64,000 nucleotides of DNA, taken from NCBI RefSeq assembly GCF_036588685.1, contig NC_086384.1, positions 14,088,195 to 14,152,194 on the forward strand, read 5' to 3'. The notes beneath the pieces were generated by a model. That model ran no database searches. It worked only from the letters and a program-made list of their open reading frames with translations, and was not told the DNA's origin. The translations under genes were made by a program, and so were the position numbers. Of this stretch, positions 48,946 through 60,097 are shown in pieces (the first letter of the stretch is position 1; each line of letters starts with the position of its first letter). This DNA is from Mytilus trossulus. Taxonomy: Eukaryota; Mollusca; Bivalvia; Mytilida; Mytilidae.

Positions 48946-50119
48946 GAAAAGTAAAGGGAGGGTAAAAACGTGGAAGGGTAAAAAAGTAATATTAAATTAA
49001 TTTGCATAATTTGAACAACAGTCAAGAGCAAATGATCGAACCTGCGCCTGCTTCACTATTACCTATGATTACTCCTTTAAAAACAAAATTTGATGACAAC
49101 GCTTTCATCGACTGGTGCATAAAATCAAAGAAGACGCATAAATACCTATCGAATTCTTTACTCCTTAAACGATTGAAAGTAATAAATCACTTTTTGTAAA
49201 AAAAAGAAAGATGATGTTAACTTACATGAAATCGAACCCCAACGGAAAAAACAAAACAAAAACTTTATATCATACATGAAATATTAAAGATAATCATAAA
49301 ATTGTTTTAAACTGATTTATGCCTAACAGATTGTACACCATTCCAATTTATATATTGCTTTAATACTATTAAAATTTTAATTAAAAAAAAGGCCTTGTTG
49401 TTTTAGTTGTATGTAGTTTTTGTTAAATATTTTAGTCGTTGCTTTCCATAAGAAGGGGGTGCCGGTCAAGATTTTTGTATTTTCCATCTAATTCATTTTA
49501 ACTTGACTTGTGTACTCGTGTAACTTTATTTGTTTTATGGACGAGAATTTTGCAGAGATTATTTACGGTGTCCCATGGCTTTTGGAGAGTTTTGAGTTCA
49601 AAGTGAAAAGGTTGACTTCTGAATATTTATACAAGGAGGCTGCTGTTCAATATTTGTTCCTCTCTACTGAATGCATTACTCATTATGTTTTGTTCGTCAT
49701 ATTATTTGTCAATAGACTGTCTTTCAAAAACCTCATTAAAGATTTTGACCGGTGTCATTTGTATTTTGAACCCCATGGTAAATTGACACTGGGGTCTACA
49801 TACCACTATGATAAATTAACCCCCCCCCCCCGTGTATGGGCAATTGACTGTTTTTTCCCATTCTATAGATGATTATTAGAACATTATACATTATTCTAAA
49901 GCTCATTATAGATCAACAATCATTCAAACAAGAAGAGAAGATGTCAATTTTCCATGATTGGTTACAAGAAATAAATTTGCTCGGTGTACATGGTATAACT
50001 GCTCTGAAATCTTAACCTCCAAAAAATCATTCAAATTTCTTCTTGAAGAATTATGATTAGAGCTTGTAACTTGAATGCTTTCATTTTTTTGAAATTTTGA
50101 CAAACATATACATTGTACT
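48946..50119. other. Mostly unique DNA
   Basis: The 120-codon plus-strand frame at 49510-49872 has Phe/Leu-rich segments but no recognised domain or splice context. A 10-C run lies at about 49822-49831. No confident gene. Confidence 0.4.
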
Positions 50120-50656
50120 TATGAATATGGTTTAAATTTGTCATGGTAAAAAAGGGGAGGGGTCAAATTACCATGGCTTAGTTAAATTTAAAAGTATATA
50201 ATTTTAAAAATATCTTTTCCAGCATGTAAACTCATACACACTACTAATAGTAGTATCGTAACTATTTAATATATTAATATGTTAAGAAGTTTTAATAGCT
50301 ATTTTTTTTAAATTGGAGGTGAAAAGAGGGGAACACAATATGCCATGACAAAAAAGGGGGGGGGGGGTCAAATTTCCATTGTTAAATAAATTTTTCAAAA
50401 CATCTTTTTAAGCAAGTAAAATACATATAAACTTCTTCTTGGAATATTATTACTATATAATTACATTAGATGTAAGTTTCATTATAATACGTTATTCTGA
50501 TTGGCTAACATGTTATTCCGTAAACAATTGCATCAGACAATAACATTTATCATGCATGATGACACGAGGTCCCACAAAAAAGTGCACAGGTGAATTAAAT
50601 AAAACTGGATAAAAATCGTGTTTTTATGATTTTAGCTAAAAAATGTAATTATAAGT

Positions 50657-50806
50657 ATTGAATACTTCTTTTTGAAACTTTATAGGGTTGTAAAAGCGTT
50701 GACCGTGCGTACATTTTTAGAATGAAGCGCTTCCGCGCTTCATACAAAATGTACTTCGGTCAACGCTTTTACTACCCAATAAATTTACAAAAAGAAGCAT
50801 TCAACT
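50657..50806. repeat. Hairpin element with about 45-bp arms
   Basis: Left arm about 50657-50703 (GTTGTAAAAGCGTTGAC end) and right arm about 50759-50806 (GTCAACGCTTTTACTACC start) pair with few mismatches. Inside is an inner inverted GAATGAAGCGC/GCGCTTCAT. It is flanked by TTATTCTGATTGGCTAAC, of a kind I associate with bivalve short elements. Confidence 0.75.
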
Positions 50807-50901
50807 CTTAAATACAAGAGTTAGAATTGCTAGAATTTTTTTTATTGAAAGTCTATAGAAGGGGGGTTTAATATACAAAGGCAGGGGCTCATTATATATA
50901 T

Positions 50902-51050
50902 GCGGGACGGCTGCAATGCAGGCGATTTCGTGTCATGATATCACAGTAGCATGGGTTCGAATCCCGGCGAGGGAAGAAACAAAAATTTGCGAAAGCAAAT
51001 TTACAGATCTAACATTGTTGGGTTGATGTTTAGACGAGTTGTATATATAT
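50902..51050 (+). mobile_element. tRNA-derived SINE, 5'-truncated, plus orientation
   Basis: B box GGTTCGAATCC lies at 50954-50964. The A box is cut at about 50902 (GCGGGACGG remains). The shared 3' region is CAAAAATTTGCGAAAGCAAA to GACGAGTTGTATATATA. It matches the minus copy at 51836-52014 and positions 1-60. Confidence 0.85.
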
Positions 51051-51835
51051 AGATTCTTACATTGATACCAGTGGATTATCGAATTTATCCAATCGAGATA
51101 GTTAAATTATCAATTTTAAAGTCCGAGCCGCCTCGGCGAGGACTTTAAAATTCATAATTTAACTATCGAGATTGGATAAATCCGATAATCCACGAGTAAC
51201 TATGTAAGAATCTGTTTCTCTAATGATTAAAAAGACATTTTCTTTTTTTGTTAACCGAAAATCCCCTTTGAGTGCCTTTCACATTGCACGAAGTTGTCAA
51301 TTTCATTAACACCTGTTATCATATTTTGGTTCATTCAGTTAGCTAAAAAGGTCATGACCCTCAAAATCATCCAATGATCTTTTGAGATCACCAGCAACCA
51401 CACGTTGATTAAATTTTTTTATACAATGGGTTCGGAGGCGGCTCGGACTTTAAAATTGATAATTTAACTATCTCGATTGGATAAATTCGATAATCCACTG
51501 GTATCAATGTAAGAATCTATATTTCTCTAACTCTATGGAAATTTATCCCTTTCCGAACCCATTGTATAGAAAATTTTAATCAACGTGTGGTTGCTGGTGA
51601 TCTCAAAAGATCATTGGATGATTTTAAGGGTCATGACCTTTTTAGCTAACTGAATGAATCAAAATATGATAACAAGTGTTAATGAAATTGACAACTTCGT
51701 GCAATGTGAAAGGCACTCGAAGGGGATTTTCGGTTTTAACAAAAAAAGAAAATGTCTTTTTAATCATTAGAGAAACAGATTCTTACATAGTTACTCGTGG
51801 ATTATCGGATTTATCCAATCTCGATAGTTAAATTA
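51051..51835. mobile_element. Complex foldback element between opposed SINEs
   Basis: 51051-51213 is a near-perfect palindrome centred near 51132. Its left arm reappears inverted at 51436-51518 and its right arm inverted at 51779-51835. The spacer 51214-51432 reappears inverted at about 51554-51778. The outer sequence reads AGATTCTTACAT and the palindrome centre carries GACTTTAAAATT/AATTTTAAAGTCC. No protein is encoded. It begins and ends in the (TA)n tails of the two SINE copies. Confidence 0.85.
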
Positions 51836-52014
51836 TATATATATATATACAACTCGTCTAAACATCAACCCAACAATGTTAGATCTGAATATTTGCTTTC
51901 GCAAATTTTTGGTTCTTCCCTCGCCGGGATTCGAACCCATGCTACTGTGATATCGTCACACCAAATCGCCTGCACTGCAGCCGTCCCGCTAGACCACACG
52001 ACCACCTGGGCTCT
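51836..52014 (-). mobile_element. tRNA-derived SINE with A and B boxes, minus orientation
   Basis: Read on minus, the A box TGGTCTAGCGGG (51985-51996) matches the pol III consensus TRGYNNARNNG. The B box GGTTCGAATCC (51927-51937) matches as well. A family-specific 3' part follows and ends in (TA)n. Acceptor-stem pairing is poor, so it is a SINE head and not a tRNA gene. RNA polymerase III transcription is expected for the family; mobility would depend on a LINE that is not identified. Confidence 0.85.
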
Positions 52015-52210
52015 CAAAAAAAGAGCTTTCGGTGGGCATATGTTACCTTTCCACGTCAGTTTTAATCTAGCGGCGTACTACAGTACATGATATATAAGGC
52101 ATGAAGATGTTATTGTTACAGATCAGCTAAATTATCTATAGTAAAGGATCCTACAAATGAATGTAAGATACAGTCACAGAAAATAATTATATTCATAAGT
52201 ACGTCTGATA

Positions 52211-52260
<50 letters not shown>
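52211..52260. repeat. (AT)n microsatellite
   Basis: About 24 uninterrupted AT dinucleotides, followed by GCCATGAC, the start of a family G unit. Confidence 0.95.
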
Positions 52261-52263
<3 letters not shown>

Positions 52264-52418
52264 ATGACTTAATAAGATTTTCAAGCAAGTCAAATACATA
52301 CAAGCTACTTATTGGAGTATAATAACTATGTAAAGAAGTTTTGAAAGCTAGATTTTTTTTAATTAAAGGCCTATATAGTAGGGATTTTAATATACCATGG
52401 CAGGGGCACGGTGTCAAA

Positions 52419-52642
52419 ATTCATGTACTTGGTTTTGATGTTATATTTGTTATTCTCGTGGGATTTTGTCTGATGCTTGGTCCGTTTCTGTGTGTATTAC
52501 ATTTTAGTGTTGTGTCGTTGTTCTCCTCTTATATTTAATGCGTTTCTCTCAGTTTTAGTTTGTTACCCCGATTTTGTTTTTTGTCCATGGATTTATAAGT
52601 TTTGAACAGCGGTATACTACTGTTGCCTTTATTTATTTAAAA
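52419..52642 (+). repeat. Dispersed family H
   Basis: TTCATGTACTTGGTTTTGAT through GTGTTGTGTCGTTGTTCTCC and AGTTTGTTACCCCGATTTTG to GGTATACTACTGTTGCC. I recall this as a common mussel repeat. It is inserted between family G units, and the short frame over it is not called. Confidence 0.55.
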
Positions 52643-53739
52643 TAACATGGTAAAATAAAATTTTCAAAATATCTTTTCCAGCATATAAAATACATACAAA
52701 CAACTTATTGGAGAATAATACCTATGTTACTTAAGAAGTTATAAAAGGTAGAATTTTTGAATGTTAAATACACACAAACGAGTTGTTGGGAGTATTATTA
52801 CAATAAAAATGAGTTACAATAGATAGCATTTTGAATCAAGAGATGTAAACAGGGGAACAACATACCATCGCAGGGATGTCAAAATACCATAGCTAATTAA
52901 AATTTTCAAAATACCTTTTCCAGCATATAGGATACATATAAACTACTTTTTTTTAGTATTATTACAATTTAAATGAGTTGCAATTGCTAGAGCATTTTGA
53001 AATTGGAGGTGAAAAATATGGTATGTTGCCCCCCCCCCCTCTTTTGACATATCTTAATTCTAAATTCTAGCTATTGTAACTCATTTAAATTGTTATAATG
53101 CTACCAATAAGTAGTTTGTATGTATTTTAAATGATGAAAAAGATTTTTTTATTTTTTTCTTTGCCATGGTATTTTGATCCCCCCTACCATGGTATATTGA
53201 ACTCCCTACTATAGACCTTGAATTCAAAAATTCAAGCTATTCTAACTCCTTAACTTAGTAGTAATACTTTAATAAGTAGTTTGTATGTATAAAACATGCT
53301 TAAAAAGATGTTTTGAAAAAAATCACTAAGCCATAGTATTTCGACCCCCTGCGATATATTGACCCCCTACCAAAATCTTTCAATTAAAAAAAGTATAGCC
53401 AACAAATTGTTAATAAGATTATTTGCAATACTATTTATCTGTAACAGTGGGATTCAATTTTCCATGGTGGGGTTCAAAATACCATATGGGAAAAATGACC
53501 CTATGACCAAAATACCATGCAGTACATTGTCTAGGATTTTATTAAAAAGAGAATAAAATAACAAACTTTATTTTACATTGTTCATTATACTGCATGGTAT
53601 TTTGACCCCGGGTTCATTTTTTAGGGGGTTCAAAATTTTTGTTTAAAGTTGAAATTTTGATTTCTTCAATTATACAAAAGAGAGGCTTCCGGTCAAGTTT
53701 TTGCCCTCCTTGCCTCGTGTATATTAATGTTTACCCTTG

Positions 53740-54180
53740 TCCGTCTGCACGTCCGTTCGTCTCTCCGTACGTCCCAAAATTGGTTTCCATTCTCTAACTT
53801 TAGTTTGCTGCCTCAACCAAATGTAATGAAACTTATACACAATGCTAATTACTACAAAACATGGATCAAGTTCGAATTTTGGTTGCGTCACTCTTACTGT
53901 TCTAGAGTTATGTTCCTTTATAAATGGACAAATTAAGAAATATGTAGTTTCCGTTTTCTAACTAAAGTTTGCCTCAACCAAATATTATGAAACTTATACA
54001 CAATCCATCATATTATCATAAAACACAGATCAAGTTTGAATTCTGGTGGCGTCACTTAACCGTTCTAGAGTTATGCCCCTTTATAAATGGAAAAATTGCA
54101 AAATGTTAAGTTTCCGGTCTCTAACATTCGTTGCTTCAAGCAAATGTTATAAAACATCACTTTTGTGGTTTACATTAGGT
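53740..54180 (+). repeat. Dispersed family I, about 165-bp tandem units
   Basis: TTTCCATTCTCTAACTTTAG at about 53786 recurs as GTTTCCGTTTTCTAACTAAA at about 53948 and partly at about 54110. Each is followed by ACTTATACACAAT, GATCAAGTT and GTTCTAGAGTTATG. Compare 14098-14240. Confidence 0.75.
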
Positions 54181-54530
54181 AGCAAAACACAGTAAGGACA
54201 GGGACATATATATCAGATATACTGCTAGGTTAGGAGAAAAACTTAAAATTGACATTCATAGTTTTTAACCATTCTCTTTCCCTAGTTTTCAACAAATAAG
54301 GCGTTATGTTTGTGTTATGCATGTCATATACATTGTAATATCAGAATTCTTCATATATCTGATTTCCGAACATTTAAAGTCACATGAAACTTCAAATCAT
54401 AAGAAATAGATGCATATGGTTTTTATTGCAAAATGGCTAGTTTTTATTATGAAACTTACATGTAGAAACACAAACTTTTTTCTAAAGAAAATTCTTTAGT
54501 TTGTCCAAAGAAAGAAGAAATTTACTGTTT

Positions 54531-55515
54531 TTTATACGACCCCAAAATATTTTTGGGATCTTATAATGGTATGATGTCGTCGTCTGCGTCGTCTGTGGCG
54601 TCAGCGTCGTCTGCGTCGTCGTCGTCCGAAGACACATTGGTTTCCGGATAATAACTTTAGTTTAAGTGAATAGATCTTTATGATTTTTTTTCAGAAGGTT
54701 CTATACCACAAAAAGAAGGTTGGGATTGATTTTGGGGATGATGGTCCCAACAGTTTAGGAATAAGGGGTCCAAAAACAAGCATTTTTCTAGTTTCAGGAT
54801 TATTACTTGTGTACAAGTATTTCAATTGCTCTGAAATTATAAAGCAATGTTTAAATTACAAGTAGAAGGTTTGGATTAATTTTAGGGGCTATGGGGTCAA
54901 AGTTTAGGAATTAAGGGCCAAAAAGGGACAAAACAAGCATTTTTCTAGTTTCAAGACATGAACTTGTGTGTAATTGCATGGATCTCTCTAAAATTGTACC
55001 GCAATGTATCATATAACAAAGGGGAGGCTGGGATTAAGTTTTGGGTTAATTGTCCAAAATATGTAGGAATTAGGGGCAAAAAAGTGCCAAAAAGAAGCAT
55101 GTTTCTAGTTTCCAAACAATCATGACAATAACTTGTGTTTAAGTGTATGGATCTCTCTGATATTGTTCTACAAGGTTCAATACTACAAAGAAAAGTATGG
55201 GATTGAGTATAAAGGTTATTGCTCAAAGGGGAGGGAGGGTTTTTGTTTACCATTATTTTAAGAGCTTTCTTTTTTTTTAAATTTCAAATTTTGAAAAGTT
55301 TCAAAAAGAAATCTTCAATTGCACAGTATTATGCAATAGATTTGTAATATCTTTGACAACATAAATTTTGTGACAAAAACCTGTATTATGTCAAAATTTT
55401 TATCACATTCCACATTCAGACAGTACCAAGCTTCAATATTGTGACCAAATTTGCCCCAACTGTTCAGGGTTCGACCACTAGGGTCGTATAAAGCTGCGCC
55501 CTGCGAAGCACCTGG
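54531..55515 (+). mobile_element. Family J element, copy 1
   Basis: Begins TTTATACGACCCCAAAATA and ends GGGTCGTATAAAGCTGCGCC with a terminal CACCTGG. It carries a GTCGTC/GCGTCGTC microsatellite (about 54575-54630) and internal repeated AACAGTTTAGGAATAAGGGG units. The terminal TTTATACGACC/GGTCGTATAAA pair is inverted, the right one lying about 28 bases inside the 3' end. No coding capacity is seen. Confidence 0.8.
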
Positions 55516-56227
55516 TTAATTGTTGCTTCTAGCACACAATTCGCCGACATATTTTCCGTATGGAATTACCTCAGCGTGACCTTCCTCGCTAAAATCCGGT
55601 GATTGCATTTCGCAGAAAGATACGTCAAACCGTTTTTATACGACCGCAAAATTTGAAAAAAAATTTGGTCATATATTGGTATGACGTTGGCGTCGTCGTC
55701 CGAAGACATTTGGTTTTAGCACTATAACTTTAGTATTAGTAAACAGAAATATATGAAATTTCAACATAAGGTTTATGACCACAAAAGGAAGGTTGGGTTT
55801 GATTTTTCGAGTTTTGGTCCCAACAGTTTAGGAATTAGGGGCCAAAAAGGGCCAAAATAAGCATTTTTCTTGGTTTTCGCACATAACTTTAGTATAAGTA
55901 AACAGAAATATATGAAATTTTAAAATAAGGTTTATGGCCACAAAAGGAAGGTTGTGATTGATTTTGGGAGTTTTTGTCCCAACAGTTTAGGAATTAGGGG
56001 CCAAAAAAAGGTCCCAGATAAGCTATTCTTGGCTTTTGCACGATAACTTTAGTATAAGTAAATAGAAATATATGAAATTTTAACACAAGGTTTATGAACT
56101 CAAAAGGAAGGTTGGGATTGAAATTGGTCCCAACAGTTTAGGAATTAGGGCCAAAAAATAAATTATTGGGGTTCTTTGATATGCCAAATCTAACCGTGTA
56201 TTTAGATTCTTGATTTTTGGTCCTGTT

Positions 56228-58196
56228 TTTTATACGACCGCAAAATTTGAAAAAAATTTCGTCGTATATTGCTATCATGTTGGCGTCGTCGTCTGCGTCG
56301 TCGTCGTCGTCGTCCGAATACTTTTAGTTTTCGCACTCTAACTTTAGTAAAAGTGAATATTAATCTATAAAATTTTAACACAAGTTTTATGACCACAAAA
56401 GGAAGGTTGGTATTGATTTTAGGAGTTTTGGTCCCATCATTTTAGGAATTAGGGGCCAAAAAGGGCCCAAATAAGCATTTTCTTGGTTTTCGCACTATAA
56501 CTTTAGTTTAAGTTAATAGAAATCTATGAAATTTTGACACAAGGTTTATGACCACAAAAGAAAGGTTGGGAGTGATTTTAGGAGTTTTGGTTTCAACAGT
56601 TTAGGAATTAGGGGCCACAAAAGTGCCCAAATAAGCATTATTCTTAGTTTTCGCACAATAACTTTAGTTAAAGTAAATAGAAAATAATGAAATTTAAACA
56701 CAATGTTTATGACCATAAAAGGAAAATTTTTATTGATTTTGGGAGTTAAGGTCCCAACAGTTTAGGAATTAGGGGCCAAAAAGGGACCCAAATAAGCATT
56801 TTTCTTGATTTTCGCACCAAACCTTTAGTATAAGTAAATAGAAATCTTTGAAATTTAAACACAAGGTTTATGACCATAAAAGGAAGGTTGGTATTGATTT
56901 TGGGAGTCTTGGTCCCAACAGTTTAGGAATAAGGGGCCCAAAGGGTCCAAAATTAAACTTTGTTTGATTTCATCAAAATTGAGTAATTGGGGTTCTTTGA
57001 TATGCCGAATCTAACTGTGTATGTAGATTTTTATTTTTTGGTCCCGTTTTCAAATTGGTCTACATTAAGGTCCAAAGGGTCCAAAATTAAACTTAGTTTG
57101 ATTTTGACAAAAAAAAAATCGGTTGGGTTCTTTGATATGCTGAATCTAAAAATGTACTTAGAATCTTGATTATTGGCCCAGCTTTCAAGTTAGTCCAAAT
57201 CGGGGTCCAAAATTAAACTTTGTTTGATTTCATCAAAAATTGAATAAATGAGGTTCTTTTATATGCCAAATCTAACTGTGTATGTAGATTCTTCATTTTT
57301 GGTCTTGTTTTCAAATTGGTCTACATTAAAGTCCAAAGGGTCCAAAATTAAACCTAGTTTGATTTGAACAAAAATTTAAATCTTGGGGTTTTTTGATATG
57401 CTGAATCCAAACATGTACTTAGATTTTTGATTATGGGCCCAGTTTTCAAGTTGGTCCAAATCAGGATCTAAAATTATTATATTAAGTATTGTGCAATAGC
57501 AAGTCTTTTCAATTGCACAGTATTGCACAATGGCAAGAAATATCTTATTGCACAATATTGTGAAATAGCAATTTTTTTTAATTAGAGTTATCTTTCTTTG
57601 TCCAGAATAGTAAGCAAGAAATATCTAATTACAATTGTAAGAATTTTTTTTATTTGGAGTTATCTTTCTTTGTCCAGAATCAACTTAAATCTTTGTTATA
57701 TACAATATACAATGTATATTCACTTTTTACTACCAACTGATGAATTATAAAATAATCTTTACCATTCAGTGATAACAAGCAGTTTTTTTACATCTTAATA
57801 TTATATGATGTATTTAAATGAGAAGTTATTGTTGCAAACTCCATTAGAAATTTTAATTGAGATTAGTTTTGGAATAAGGGAAAGGGGATGTGATTAAAAA
57901 AATTGGGTTCAATTTTCTCATTTGAAATTTCATAAATAAAAAGAAAATTTCTTCAAACCTTTTTTTTAGAGAGGATTAATATTCAACAGCATAGTGAATT
58001 GCTCAAAGAGAAAACAAAAAATTTAAGTTCATTAGAACACATTCATTCTGTGTCAGAAACCTATGCTGTGTCAACTATTTAATCACAATCCAAATTTAGA
58101 GCTGAATCCAGCTTGAATGTTGTGTCCATACTTGCCCCAACCGTTCAGGGTTCAACCTCTGCGGTCGTATAAAGCTACGCCCTGCGGAGCATCTGG
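56228..58196 (+). mobile_element. Family J element, inner copy nested in outer copy
   Basis: Starts TTTTATACGACCGC and ends GCGGTCGTATAAAGCTACGC through GAGCATCTGG. It interrupts a site that elsewhere reads CCTGTTTTCAAATTGG; the left side keeps CCTGTT and the right side TTCAAATTGG. Insertion therefore added no obvious duplication, or at most TT. Internal units recur at about 56438, 56595, 56755 and 56916 (about 160 bp). Confidence 0.8.
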
Positions 58197-58400
58197 TTCA
58201 AATTGGTCTACATTAAGGTCCAAAGGGTTTTAAATTAAACTTAGTTTGATTTGAACAAAAAATGAAATCTTAGGGTCCTTTGATATGCTGAATCTAAACA
58301 TGTACTAAGATTTTTGATTATGGGGCCCAGTTTTCAAGTTTGTCCAAATCTGGGTCCAAAACTAAACTTTGTTTGATTTCAACAAAAACTGAATATATGG

Positions 58401-59664
58401 AGTGATATTTTGGCTCTCAATAATGACGACTTCAGTGTGTATATTAATGAAATTTATCCTGCTGAACTTACTTTAAATAAAGCCAATACTAACAATGACC
58501 ACTGCCCTTTCCTCGATCTTGATATCTATATCACTAACGGAAAGCTAAATTCTAAAATTTATGATAAAAGGGATGATTTTTCATTTCCTATCGTTAATTA
58601 TCAGTTTTTAGATGGTGACGTACCCTTGTCACCATCTTACGGTGTTTATATATCTCAACTTGTACGATTCGCTCGTGTATGTTTTAGATTTTAACGAGAG
58701 AAATTTATGTATTACTGAAAAATTATTACACCAGGGTTTTCGATATCACAAACTTGTCAAAACATTTACTAAATTTTATCATCGGTATAAAGACATCATT
58801 CGTAAATATAGCTCAACTTGCAGACTTCTTATACGTTCAGGTATTTCACATCCAATTTTTTATGGAAATATTCTTTATAAAGCACAAAGGTGTCAGTATT
58901 CACCTCAGAAACTTACCAAACCTTTGAATAGACTTATTAAGAAGGGATATAATTACGATACTGTTGTCAAATCATTAAAGATTGCATATTTTGGCGTTAA
59001 TATTGAGTCACTGATAAGGTCTTTGCGTCGGATCTAAACACATTTATTCTAAAAACAGTTGTTGGCATGACACGGGTTATGTTCTTCTCATATATGTTAT
59101 GATGGTATGATACTAAACCCCTAACGGGAATGATTGTGCCTGATGTTCATATGATGAAATCATAATCTTTCAGTCAGTTTAATTGAAGTCAGGAGCTGGC
59201 ATGTCAGTTAACTGCTAGTTGTCTGTTGTTATTTATGTATTTTTGTCATTTTGTTTATTTTCTTTGGTTACATCTTCTGACATCAGACTCGGACTTCTCT
59301 TGAACTGAATTTTAATGTGCGTATTGTTATGCGTTTACTTTTCTACATTGGTTAGAGGGTTGAGATCTCACAAACATGTTTAACCCCGCCGCATTTTTGC
59401 GCCTGTCCCAAGTCAGGAGCCTCTGGCCTTTGTTAGTCTTGTATTATTTTAATTTTAGTTTCTTGTGTACAATTTGGAAATTAGTTTGGCGTTTATTATC
59501 ACTGAACTAGTATATTTTTGTTTAGGGGCCAGCTGAAGGACGCCTCCGGGTGTGGGAATTTCTCGCTACATGAAGACCTGTTGGTGACCTTCTGCTGTTG
59601 TTTTTTTATTTGGTCGGGTTGTTGTCTCTTTGACATATTCACCATTTCCATTCTCAATTTTATT
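58401..59664 (+). mobile_element. 5'-truncated RT retroelement inserted in family J
   Basis: Comprises an RT C-terminal coding remnant (58404-59037) and a 3' UTR (59038-59664) whose last 177 bases define family C. J sequence stops at GAATATATGG (58400) and resumes at 59665 (CAATATGCTGAATCTAAC). The class is uncertain. The RT fragment resembles an RT family I recall from many marine animals, perhaps allied to Penelope-like elements. Confidence 0.75.
58404..59037 (+). pseudogene. Reverse-transcriptase C-terminal half, truncated and frameshifted
   Basis: Coding begins at GAT ATT TTG GCT, reading DILALNN, apparently within the RT catalytic DD motif, so the palm with its first aspartates is missing. 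It continues with FLDLDIYITNGKL, KIYDKRDDFSFPIVN and YGVYISQLVRFAR, the signature of this RT family. A one-base shift near 58670 then changes frame. The second frame continues VLDFNERN, LLHQGFRYHKLVKTF, FYHRYKDIIRKY and SLRRI, ending at TAA 59035-59037. Related decayed sequence lies at 38190-38515. Without the catalytic half it cannot be an active polymerase. Any thumb or RNA-binding role for this part is inference. Confidence 0.75.
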
Positions 59665-60097
59665 CAATATGCTGAATCTAACTATGTATTTAAATTTTCA
59701 ATATTTGGGCCCGGTTATCGAATTGGTCCACATTGAGGTCTAATGGGTCCAAAATTGAACATTATTTATTTGATTTAATCAACAATTGAATTCTTGGGGT
59801 TCTATGATATTCTGCATTTGACCATGTATTTAGATTTTGGATATTGGAACGTAATAGGTAAATGCGCAATTTAAAATTTTTACGTTTTTAAGTTTAAGTT
59901 GTTAGACCATATTCATTCTGTGTCAGAAACCTATGTTGTGTCAACTATTTTATAAATATTTTACAAATTCAGATCTGTGTCACGCTTAAATGTTGTGTCC
60001 ATACTTGCCCCAACTGTTCATAGTTTTACCTCTGCGGTCGTATGAAGCTGCACTCTGTGGAGCATCTAGTTTTATTTATTCTAACTTCAAGACATCT

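Larger units (their letters stand above)
50120..53660. repeat. Dispersed/tandem family G (CCATGG-type), interrupted
   Basis: Units of roughly 150-190 bp carry CCATGGTA/TACCATGG near a G-run (GGGGAGGGGTCAAAT), then CATATAAACTACTT and GTTATAATAGCTA-like parts. Copies lie at 50120-50480, 50825-50895, 52256-52415 and 52645-53030. From about 53030 to 53660 the units are in the opposite orientation (CCCCCTACCATGGTATATTG and on). A hairpin element, the SINE palindrome and another repeat have inserted between them. Confidence 0.7.
55635..60068 (+). mobile_element. Family J element, outer copy interrupted twice
   Basis: Starts TTTATACGACCGCAAAATTT at 55635 and ends with TGCGGTCGTATGAAGCTGCA and CATCTAG at 60068. 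The body is split by an inner J copy (56228-58196) and by an RT element (58401-59664). Flanking J sequence is collinear across both breaks. About 150-bp internal units (AACAGTTTAGGAATTAGGGG at 55823, 55981, 56131) are tandem. Confidence 0.75.

Noticed and set aside
49510..49872. 120-codon open frame as a gene
   Set aside because: No domain recognised. It ends across a poly-C tract and beside degenerate repeats. Coding status cannot be supported.
51927..51996. A tRNA gene on the minus strand
   Set aside because: The A and B boxes are good, but the acceptor stem does not pair and the sequence continues into a repeated 3' tail, so it is a SINE head.
56202..56396. Arg-rich minus-strand frame (run of RRRR) as a DNA-binding protein
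   Set aside because: The Arg run is the translation of the GTCGTC microsatellite inside a family J element.
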